A stretch of 64,000 bases of DNA from Taxillus chinensis (Eukaryota; Streptophyta; Magnoliopsida; Santalales; Loranthaceae), in the NCBI GenBank assembly GCA_023512835.1, contig CM042088.1, positions 43,478,771 to 43,542,770 on the forward strand. The letters run 5' to 3'. Below the pieces are notes generated by a model. The model had not been told where the DNA came from. It saw only the letters and a list, made by a program, of their open reading frames with translations, and made no database searches. Below are positions 53,483 to 64,000 of this stretch, one piece after another. Position numbers and translations under genes: made by a program. How positions within the stretch are numbered: the first letter of the stretch is position 1; every line of letters starts with the position of its first letter.

Positions 53483-54250
53483 CTATCATCAGAAACTGAG
53501 ATACCTATAAAATTAATATGTACACGTTCAAAACGTTTTCTGAAAATAAAAATCAGATGTCAAGCTATGCCAATATGATTTCAATTTAATATTTTCCTCC
53601 AATCCAATCATTCTAGGCTCCAACATAAAGAATACAATCTGGTCATTATAAGTATGCTATTAATAATTGCCACAATGGAATAGCTCCAACAGACAGCATT
53701 TGCTATCATCTAAAATGTAACACAAATTGTACATATGAACAGAACAACTTCCTTGGGATGCAATCCATAAAAGGAAATAAACCATTAATCAAGCAATAGA
53801 AACCATACGCGCGAAAAAAATATAACGAAAAGCCAAAAATCATAACACACTTGCCTTGGTTTTCAGAGCCCAGATCTCTGAACCTCCCCCACCAAACACT
53901 CGCATACTCACTCCAGATCTCAGACCTAATCGATCCAGAAGCTCATTTCAGGATGAACCCATTAATTAGAGCCCTAAATTCAGAAATTACCAGTTATATA
54001 GGAATAGCTGAATCTAGCATCTGGGTTTTGCTTGTAGAGGAAAATGAGGCTTAATCTAAGCTGGGATGGAGCTTTCAAGAACCAGTCAAGAGCTCATGCC
54101 TAAAAATCACAAGAAAACGAAAGTGCCGTACTTGTGAAGGATACACAAGAACATGCAATTTTAAGGGTGGTGGTGGGGGGAGATGACAAATGATGAGAGA
54201 TGGAATGGACTGATCAGGGTAGGTGATGGGTCTTAGAAACTGTACAAGGG
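53483..54250 (-). other. 5' UTR, leader intron and promoter of the receptor-like kinase gene
   Basis: An acceptor TTTATAG ends next to 53504, so a leader intron is likely. The best upstream donor is AAG|GCAAGTGTG (exon side at 53855), a near-perfect GC-type donor; an ordinary GT donor cannot be excluded. The transcription start is probably between 54000 and 54250. Confidence 0.4.
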
Positions 54251-57200
54251 AAGTATGGAATTTGTAAGGTACGTCAGGGCTGTTTGGTTTTCTATGAAGG
54301 AAGGTGACTGATCACCAGTAATTTTTAGTCTCCTATTTGTTCGGTCAGTGGTGACTGTATCATATTTTCAATTAGCATATTCAATGTTCATCACCCCCCT
54401 CCCTTTTCTTTTTCTTGTTTTTTTTTTAAATTGTTTAAGGCTACTGTGGCCAGGTCAGTCAGACATTATTGATATTAATGCTGATGAAAAACAAGTTTAA
54501 CAATGAATAATTGTGATCGTGATAGGGTACTGTAGAGCGGTTGAGGATTGGGGTGGACCAGGTGCCGGTAAATAAATAGCGTGGCCACCTAAAAGTAACG
54601 GACAGGGAAGTGTGATCGGCCTGTCCTGTCTTATCATAAATAAATTTATAATTAAATCAGGAATGGGTGTCATTTGATCCCAAAATTTATCAATTTATAG
54701 CCCTGCTTGTTCATTCCAACTCTCCTAAAATTAGAAAATTATAATAAAAATGTCACGCTACCATTTTTGAAGTATCACAGAAATGTTAGTTTATTCACTT
54801 ATTAGACTTGCTTGCATAATGTAAGTTTATTTATTACTCGTATAAGTTAAAACATACAAGTAAAAAACCATGAAGGCTGCTTAGATATTTTTTTTCCTTC
54901 AACTCCCATCGCGTGGGAGCTTTGACATGCTCTTTTTTAAGGGTATATTGCAAATTTCTCTGTGGATAGGATAACATGTAGCTAATTAATTATTTTGTAA
55001 TCGAATTTGAGATACTTGCTTAATAATTTTAATTAAAAATAAAATTTAAAATAAATTCAAATATATATTACATTTGATTCGACAATAATAAAAATTTAAC
55101 ATAAAATTATACTAATAATTAACACAAGTATATATTAATCAAAAAAACATTTATTTGTACTTGTATCAATAATATGAATCAAGTAATATATTATAATTTA
55201 TTAATTTAATTAAAATGGCCGTCTCCACCACTCTTTATTTGTATTTTGTAATGGCACACGCATTGTTTAAAGAATGTGGAGTTTCTTGTTCAATTCGAAA
55301 AAGGTTACATTCATAATTTAATAACATTTATATATATTCATTTTATTATTATCATTATTATTCATTGTTGCATGCAAAGTCTAAAAATTAGTAACCGCGC
55401 AAAACGTTCATCGATAAAAGACAAGCTTTGATTGAAAAGGTCATGTCATGTCTCTTGTTTCAGTAAGATTTTATTATTCCCTCAGCTTTAACTTTCAGTG
55501 GGCTCAGACATCTATTATGAGATAGTGGGACCCAACCTGTGAGTCTAAAAGGGGGTCCACCATGACCCAGCCCTCCAACGTTTGGCTTATTGTCTGCGCG
55601 TCTTTTACCCTCTAGATATGACGGTAGGATAAAAAAAATACATGAAAAAGAGACAAAGGCAAGAAAAAAAGATAAAAAAAATAAGGATGATTGGTTCAGA
55701 TATTAGAGTCTCACAACGTAATTAATCAAGCATGTTATATAGATTTAAGGGTAATTTCTTGACTAATTAATTTTAAGATATTGACCCTTAAAATCTAATA
55801 ATAGAAAAACAGATACTTGAATATTTTAGCGGTGTATTTGATTGTTGGCTGTGGTTTGAGCCAAACTGCACGTCCAATTTTACCCGATTTCAGTCGACCT
55901 GTAGTTGAAAAATATACTATAAAAAGTCTTTTTTTGAGTTGGATGAAAATTATTATAGCCTGTCAATTCTACCCGCCCACTAAGATGACCGTTTGAAATT
56001 AAAATATTATTTAGTTGTATATGATAGTGAATGAATAGTTAAATAAAATTTAAATAGATTAAATTGGAACTGTTTACTTTAAGATATATAATTTAATTTT
56101 ACAAGTCAACGGTTATCATATTTATATATATATATATATTCTGTCATACAATGTTTACTAAATTTTTCAAAATAAAATTTAATGTATTCATAAATATCTT
56201 AAATTCTTGTTTTATAAACAAATCAAGAAAGCAAACAACAACGACAACATAAATTGTTTGATCTTGATGATATAATTGCTCACCCCTAGCACCCGCTTAA
56301 TCCATCGTATCTGTCGGTTAAAATCTGTCAAAAATTTAATAAATTCATTAATTATTGAGTTTAATGGATCCATTAAAAGGTAAAATAAGTAATCACTCGT
56401 TAATGAATCAGTTGATAATTTAATCTTTCATCCAATCTTATCCAACCCATGCATATGCCTAAAAGCCGATCAAATAAACACAAATATAAATAAGCTATTC
56501 CCAAATTTTATCCTAAATTTACACAAAAAAAACATGCATGGGTTTGAAGATTAATTTGAGAACTTGAAGAACATTAGAGGAGGCAGGGAAATCAGGTAAA
56601 GCCCTTGGCCCCAAAACAATTTGCTTGCATCTCCACCCAAATTAAGGAATAATTGCATCCAAAACATTGTTCGTGCAGACGTTGTGCCGCCCTTCCAGTT
56701 GGGAAGTCCACGTGAATTTTAAATGAATTACCCACTTTACATGTGAAGTCGGCAGAAATGGGATAGATGGAAAAAAAAAATTGCCGACCAAATGAGTTTT
56801 CGACCAAAGTTTTTACTTTTGCATCATGGGATGATTTTGTATGGCAAAATATTCCCTATATTATATACTTCCAAAATATTCCCTATTACACACGTCTCTT
56901 GTTATAACTTTAAATAATTTTCAAGTTTTTAAAATTTTAAATTAGATTCAAAGAGCATATTAAAATCCATGTACCCTTAATTTTTCTTTAAAATGTTATG
57001 AGTACATAAATTTTAACATGTCACTGAACATATATTTTAAAAAATTAATAGTTTTGAAGCATAAACAAAATTACTTAAAGTTGTAACAGGAAATATAGCA
57101 TCAATTGTATAACAAAAAACAACTTACATAATACTTATAGCCCTTCATTTTAATTTAATTAATTTCAATATTATTTATATTATTTTTATTTTTTAGTATA

Positions 57201-58180
57201 ATATAATAAATAAAATATATATCTGAAATACATCATTTAATATCAATACAACAATAACAACATTGAATATAAAATTATTAGTTTACTTTATAATTTTAAA
57301 TATATAAATATTACAACAACAAAAAAGAAAGACTTCATTTAATTCTATGATATAATATTTACATAATTTTGAAAAAAAAATAAAAGTGGACTAAAGGGTG
57401 TGAAGAGCAATATTGTCCAACTATTTATCTTTGTTTATTATATTTTTACAAATATTTTGTCTTTTTTATTGTTCTCTTAAATTAAATAAAATGAAGTTGT
57501 TTTTTTTTTTTATTTTATTAGTTTAATAACAAATTTAGAAGTCATATTTTAATTTTATTGTTTAAAATTTATACAAGTATAATATTTAATATGTTATCGG
57601 ATTAAATGTTTATAAATTAAATGTTATCGGATTGAAGTATAAATTTAAATAATTATCTTTACTTTTTTTACCTTTTAAACTTTTACAAATTAAATGTTAC
57701 CCTAATTATTTAGATGAGTTATCGGATTTAAAAAACAAAAAACCACCCAATCTCTCGCAATATGTTTACCGTAGAAAAACAAATATTTACCAATAATTGT
57801 GTAATTAAATATTTCACGTGTTTGGGCGCGATTGACAGCCCATAATCATATTGCTGCATATTTTCAAATTTAATGGTTTTCATTGAGTGAGTCTGTTCTA
57901 CGGGTTCGACACGTCATTGTCTATCTACTTTTGAAATATTAAACAAATGAGAATGTTATTATTGATTATTTTAAAGACCCATCTACCGACCGATATTCTA
58001 AATCGCCACATTAACAAGAATTGACACAGTCAATAAATAAATAAATAAAGGAAAGAGCAGCATATATAATTATATACCGAGGGAAAAGGTCGCAAGTTAT
58101 ACTTATACCCTGTGTTTTGGCTGATATAAAAAAAACCATAGAAACTAAATAGATAGAGAAAAAAAGGTAGAATACTAGTT
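54251..58180. other. Gene-free AT-rich region
   Basis: No supported gene. Fragments resembling hAT ends occur at 55827 (TAGCGGTGTATTTGATTG) and 56278-56290 (TGCTCACCCCTAG), but no matching pair with a target duplication was found. The rest is A/T-rich sequence. Confidence 0.5.
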
Positions 58181-58186
58181 TTCCAT

Positions 58187-58860
58187 GTTTGGTTGGCCAA
58201 GAAATCCTACAGTAAAGATGAAAAATAAGACTTTAACGGATAATTTTTTCTCATGTTCAAAACTGCATAATTTGACATAGAAAATACACAGTAACTACTA
58301 ATTAGACAAAAGTATCCATACTTTTTTCATGCTGTCTCGCTACCTTCCATCTCTGTCGCACCACCACCCGATCTGAAAACGCAGCGCAGAAGGACGACTT
58401 ACTCTCGCCATCGTCGTGTGTTAGACCGTTGTCGTCGTGCGCCAGGGCCACATCAGCGGCTGAAGAAGACGGAGCGGGCCAGGGGTCACGGCAGCGGCAA
58501 GTGCTTGGCTATGCCGAATCTTATTATTGTTAGTTTATATTATAGAAGCGACAAGAATGCGAGTGAAATGATGAGATGGAAGACTGGTTTTGATTAATTT
58601 TTGTTAAATTAAAGCTAAAAAATCAGTATATTTGAATCAATAAAGGATAATATTGGTAATTCATATTTTTTTTATTTTTAATTTTTAATTTTTATTTCAA
58701 TTAATTTTATTCAATAATTTTTCTATATTTTTTCCATCCCAACCAAATAATATTTTTTTTCACATCTTTTCTTTCCACTTATTTTCTTACCATCTTCTTT
58801 TTCATATCAAATTTTTCCACCTATTCTATATACTCTACCAAACAAAAAAACAAAAGGATA
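58187..58860. mobile_element. Possible DNA-transposon remnant with GC-rich core
   Basis: The left side has TGTTTGGTTGGCCAAG (58187). Reverse complements of CATCCCAACCAAATAATA (about 58735) and of TCTACCAAACAAAAAAAC (about 58834) give similar TTTGGTTGGG / TGTTTGGTAGAG ends. A GC-rich core lies at 58340-58510. Boundaries and target duplication were not resolved. Confidence 0.35.
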
Positions 58861-61800
58861 GGGACTGTTTGAAACTCGAATAGTAGTAGTAGACCTACAT
58901 CGTTTGAAATTTGAAAGAATATTATATGATACGAATATGCATATGAAGAAGAGTGAACAAATGGTGACACTTAGAATTGTAAATTACATCTGAAACAACA
59001 GCAGGGCCTATGATAGGATTGAAACTGAGCGACCAGGTAGCCAGCCTCTAGTGCCTGCTGCCTGCAGGTACCAACATATATAGGCTGAGCTGGCCAACAC
59101 GACCTTTGATTTTGACAAATTTAATTGAGAGGAACAGTATGCTCAGGCAAAGAGTTATCTCTTTGGCAATGAGTCCGATTATATCGCTAGTTATTACATG
59201 AAACAAACCAAATCGAATCTGACGTATTCATTAATTTATTATTCACAGAATACAAAATACAAACCTTAAATTATAATTTTCATGAATAATTCATGAATAT
59301 TAATTTATTATTTATAAATATAATTATAAAATTATAAAAATTTATAAAAAAAAACATACTCAATTTATTCAAAAAAATATAATTAATTAATTATTAAATT
59401 ATATTATATTTATTTAATATATTTAAATAATTATTATATGTATTTACGAAAACACGCCATCCAAATGGGCAAGATAATCTTTGTAAAATTTGAGCTTATG
59501 TAATAAAAAATCTAAAACTTAATCAAAATACAGTAGAATACATTATTAAAATTTAAATTTAAGAATAAAATTGACTTTTAATATATTGAGCATATTAATA
59601 TATTATTAATATTTTAATAATAATTTCATTTATATTAAACTAATACTTACATTATATTAAAAAAATTCGAGTATGAATAAAACTACCTGATATCAAGTTT
59701 GGCGCTAGTAAAAACCACGAGACAAATACTTCGAATATATATATATATATATATATGTTACTTTTAAATTTTAACTTTTTTAATTTTAAAAAATTATTAT
59801 ATTTAAAAAAAATGGAACATTTCCTTCAATTCTCATCTCATTCGCTCACGTTTAAGACTTGAAATAAATTATTGGTAACGCTGTCACGTACAGGATTTGA
59901 ACACGGATATGAACTTGACTTGATATTTGCTCAATCTCACGTCATTTTTTTCATTCTCTTATTATTAGCATATAATAATAACATACACTATCAATTTTAA
60001 TATGATAATGTGAATAAATGTTAAGATCTCGTCATGTTTATTTTGCTAAATCCATTATGTCATCTAATATATAAGACTCATTATGAATTAAAAATATATA
60101 TTCAAAATTAATATGAAACTTTCAAAAACCAACATAGAAATCCGATTACAATATCATTTTTATTGTGAATTGGGCTCATCTACTCCACCCATAAACACCC
60201 CTAGAACAATTCATTATAGGATAATTTAAAAATGGCAAGATAGGTGTCTTGATGAGATATCTAATTTGAGCCTCATGAGAGACATTTAAGGCATTGTGTT
60301 ACATTAACTCGTCTGGTCATAATATGATGAGATTTTAAATTTTAGTTCTACTACCTACTTTGTGTTAGTTTGTGTATTATATTTTTTAAATCTAATAAAA
60401 TATGAGTATTATAGGCATTATAGCATTGTTTGGTATCCTAAATCCTAATTAGCATTTACAATCTAAGTAATAAGTATTTTTTTTACAATCTAAATCTCAA
60501 AAATTAATATTTGACGATCTAAGTAACATGTATGCCCATTTCATCATGAGGGCCCTACAAGTACAACCAGGCGCAACTGCGCCTATGGCCTATGGGTGTG
60601 AATCGGCTGCTTGGGCTCTACTTTGTTCAAGTCACAACCTTAAAAGTCAATAAGGATTTGTTTGACACATTTTTTAATATTTCAATTCGATTAGTTTATT
60701 TGATTATGTGGCTTGCTTCGAAGAGAAGGACTTTATTATTGTACGGAATCAGTCTAGATTTGAGCATTATCAACTCTAAATTATTTCTAATAATAACTTT
60801 CAAGATATTATGGGCCACAAATGTCAGCATCATTTATATATAAATAATAATAATAAAAACCAATTATAGTTGGAGCCATTGAAAAGCATTTGAAAATGAA
60901 ATTCCATAAATGATTTTATTAGTTCGTACTAATGCAACTGCCGCTTTTGAATTAACTGGATATATATAATCTTATAAAAGTGCAGTTCTTTATTGATTCC
61001 AAAACTCAGTATGCTAATTCAATTAATAAGTAATTTACATTAGAAAATTGTATGACATTTAAAATCCAAACAAATAATTAGTTATATATAGCTGGTATTG
61101 AATAATTTTGAGTAACTATAATAACGTGACAGAAATTAAATTATTGGAAAAAAAATATGACCTAAGACTAAACCATAAAAATTATTTTTGAATTCATAAT
61201 TTATAAAGCTGCTAGGAAATACTTTCTTTGCTATTTTGTTCAGATTTGACATCACATTATAAAGCTATCCAAACATACACTCAGCCCGTTGACTGCCCTG
61301 CACCAAAATATGTCATTATAATAAAGTCCATTATCATTTTTGGAGATGGTGTTCACAATTTTAGGGAAAAAAATGGAAAACAAAATCGTTGTAGTAACCG
61401 AGCCTTAATTGATGTCACGGGGAACCGGAGACATCACACTTCACATGGCTAAAACCGGCCCATGAACACTGTTGATGATGTCGGTACGATAGAAAAATAT
61501 CACATATCATAAGGTACTCATGAATCATGATACTTAAAATCTTATACATCTATGATAAGATGCATTACAATACCCATATACCGACCCCGTAAGGCAAAGT
61601 TTCACTTTCTTTATTGTAATCTTAATTTAAATATATGTATAATAATCTATTAAAAAAATGCTGCTATCGATCTCATTAACATTGTCATCGATGATGAGGG
61701 GAAGGGATTTTGCTAGTATAAAATGAATAATAAAGCAACCCTCAACAACCCCTTGGGAGGATTTGTCAAACCTTTCGATTATTTTCCTAACCTTTATTTT

Positions 61801-62500
61801 CTTCCCATGAATATATAGAAAAATATGTCGAATTAAATTAAGTGAGGTTATTATGGCTAAATCAAAATGTTAATTATCATTGATATATGGTAACCATGAC
61901 ATCAATCCTAACCAAAATAGTCATTACAACATTAGAAAAATATGTAAAGTGTCACCCAAATCTTCAATGGCAACTAGTGTAATTAATTTAATATTTTTGA
62001 GATAAGAGGTTGTGTTGTTATTGTTATTTGAGTAATGTTATGTATTAACGGGATGATGTAACTGATAAATATAACTAAAATAACATAATAACATTACCTA
62101 TGATTTTGCGGCATACGGCGATCCAATTGTATATATTGTTTCTTTTGTTATTGTTATTGACTGCTTAATCAGTAAGTCGAGTAATTGATATCTTAAATGA
62201 GTAAGATATTTTCCCATGTCAAGTGTAGAAAATGTCATGGTGTGTTTTACAATTGAGACATTTAGATAGACTTAGATCTTGATCCCATCCAAATGAGCGA
62301 TGTTATAGCCTGATTGTTCCTTAAAAGCGAGTGGTGCGTCAGTGTTGTGTGAGGATATTGAATCAAAATACAATCATTGTAACTGGTTATGAAGCGGGTG
62401 TGATGTCAATTTATAAAAGCAAATTGCCAATGCTATGGTTTGATGTGTATGATGAGAGAGAGGTTGTTGAAATATTGTACAAAAGTTAGGGCTAAAGAGA
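58861..62500. other. Gene-free AT-rich region
   Basis: No supported gene. A single hAT-like end (TAAACACCCCTA, 60191-60202) and (TA)n at about 59738-59756 are seen. Open frames at 60592-60843 and 61228-61452 lack recognisable features. Confidence 0.5.
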
Positions 62501-62639
62501 CTTATATGGTGAGACATGCCAAGAAATATTACTATTTAAAAGCTAAGTTAACCAATGTGGCAACAACAGCAGGCATTTGAGAGCGGGCACAACTTTAGTG
62601 ATTGTGGTAGCAACAGAGCACGAGGAAGTAGAGCTCTCG

Positions 62640-63030
62640 CCTTGTAAAGCATCGATCGCCGGCAATCACATAACTAGCGTCGGCGGATGTGGGTGGTTTG
62701 GAAACATCAGTTGATTAGGATGCCTCACATGATGCAAATTTTGCGGCTTGCCCCAACAACAACGACGACCCCATCAGTCCCACTTACTCCAATGATTTGA
62801 ATCCTTAGTCGGACCTATGCAATTTCAATATCTCAGGCCCATTCCTTGACAATCCCTTAGCCCGAATCCATCCATCCCAAGCCCACTCCTCTTGCTTAGC
62901 CCATAATCATAACATACCTTCTTTAGACTTTTATTCAGCCCAACCATCAGAAAGTCCGTCCATGCCTAAAGTCCAAAATATTTCATCTCCTCTTTTGAGC
63001 AAGGTCCAACCATTAACCATGGGTTATTAA
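62640..63030 (+). pseudogene. Decayed coding-like segment of unknown origin
   Basis: One plus frame stays readable except for two stops: a segment with ASHDANFAACPNNNDDPIS, then SDLCNFNISGPFLDNPLARI, a Pro/Ser/His-rich stretch, and KVQPLTMGY before TAA at about 63028. Local GC is higher than in the flanks. The composition resembles linker regions of retroelement ORFs, but no diagnostic domain (zinc knuckle, endonuclease, reverse transcriptase) is present. Confidence 0.3.
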
Positions 63031-63874
63031 TAATTTCCCCTTTTGCTAATTCTAAAGCTACCTTCGGCGTCCACCGTCTTTTCTTTCTTTATTAATAAAA
63101 ATTTTTCTTTCCTAAAATGAAATAAATAAACAAAATTTTAAATATCTTAAAGATAAGAATTTTATTTTAAATTTCAGCTTGAACCTAATGATAAGTCATA
63201 CGTCTAATTGGAAATTGCGGTTGTGTAAGCCTTGTTTTTTCAACATCAAAAAATTGTACCATGTGTCTTTCAGTAAGTAGGGTAGGATTCTGCATCATTA
63301 AGCTATGGAACGCATGTGATGTGAATCCAGGCTGCAGATTACAAGAGCACTGATTGAAACGTCACCAAAGGAAAGCAAAAAAGTTGTTTTGATAAGCGAT
63401 CGTACATGCTATGCTGATTCATCTTCCACCTTCTTATGCCATGCCATTGTCGTGGTCTATAGAGAAAAGCCCAACATTTGATGCAGAAATAGAAAAACAA
63501 ATCCGGGGAAATAAATTATTTAAAAAAAAGATCTTGACTTTGCGTGAGCCAACCCGTCCTCCATTCACAAAGTGACCAATGAAACCAGTAAGCTACAGGG
63601 AGAGAGAGAGAGGGAAGCCTGAACGTGGCCTTCTGTCTGTTCCCAGCTGCCTTTCTCTTTAACCCTTTTTGGTTATTATTTAAATATATTATTGAGATTA
63701 ACTCCGAGTCCTAATCCTACTGGTATCACATGACATGCTTCTTTCCTTGCAGTCTCCATTTTCTACCAAACCCTCAAATTTCAACTTTTTATCAAATTCG
63801 TATCATCATAGTGAATTGAATCTTCACATGCCAATATGTCAGATGACAATCCCACTAACTCATGTCAAAAATCT

Positions 63875-64000
63875 TCACTCTAACCGTGTGACATGGTTTC
63901 TGCTTTCTACTGTAAACAACCAACCGCCTTCACTCTCCAAATCCCGCCATAACAGGCCACCAAGCAGCACTTCAATCACGATCAGGACCACGCCCAACGG
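63875..64000 (-). other. Possible C-terminal coding end of a gene beyond the right edge
   Basis: A 41-codon minus frame runs from the window edge to a TGA at 63875. It begins with a hydrophobic stretch (PLGVVLIVIEVLLGGLLW), then WRDLESEGGWLF. It is too short to assign; it could equally be chance in a GC-richer promoter area. Confidence 0.2.

Noticed and set aside
55827..56290. hAT element between TAGCGGTG and CACCCCTAG
   Set aside because: The ends match only partly and the flanking octamers differ; it may be fragments of different elements.
60191..60202. hAT element suggested by TAAACACCCCTA
   Set aside because: No matching left end or 8-bp duplication was found.

Overview
The window is nuclear DNA of a flowering plant, probably a eudicot. 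All genes have plant-type homologues and GT-AG introns with T-rich acceptors, there are no operons, and the spacers are AT-rich with many (TA)n microsatellites and small transposable elements. I could not name the species from sequence alone. Eight protein-coding genes are supported. For seven of them splice junctions were placed by eye, and each spliced frame closes exactly.

Layout. Minus strand 1-5060: a GSK3/SHAGGY-like kinase, cut at the left edge (eight coding exons seen, plus a likely 5' UTR exon and intron). Minus 9325-14371: an RPAP2/RTR1-type protein (six exons, 648 aa). Plus 17603-18881: a secreted class III peroxidase (three exons, 336 aa). Plus 22200-30300: a ZNF598/Hel2-type RING and C2H2 ubiquitin ligase (852 aa) with a 5' UTR intron and one apparent GC-AG intron. 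Plus 35925-38100: S-adenosylmethionine synthase (393 aa, uninterrupted CDS, 5' UTR intron). Minus 41637-42155: a small secreted X8-domain protein (118 aa). Plus 45974-48175: a P-type PPR protein (733 aa). Minus 49273-53504: a receptor-like kinase without ectodomain (515 aa). The remainder (5.1-8.9, 14.4-16.9, 18.9-22.1, 30.3-35.6, 38.1-41.6, 42.2-45.4 and 54.2-64.0 kb) is non-genic. It holds DNA transposons, short retroposons, microsatellites and decayed repeats.

The genes do not form a pathway. They are independent housekeeping or stress genes: kinase signalling, Pol II biogenesis, cell-wall oxidation, ribosome quality control, methyl-donor synthesis, callose/cell-wall binding and organelle RNA processing.

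No clearly new biological system is visible. The most notable observations are: hAT-like elements with matching 8-bp target duplications (25386-26002, 31887-32484, 3140-3488), one of them nested in an older repeat; a decayed hAT transposase in a GSK3 intron; a Mutator-like MITE with long terminal inverted repeats (19261-19885); two tRNA-headed SINE-like insertions; a 112-bp poly(A) retroposed fragment with a perfect 16-bp target duplication inside the ZNF598 gene; the GC-AG intron; and a G-quadruplex motif next to a 16-bp palindrome in the SAM synthase promoter.
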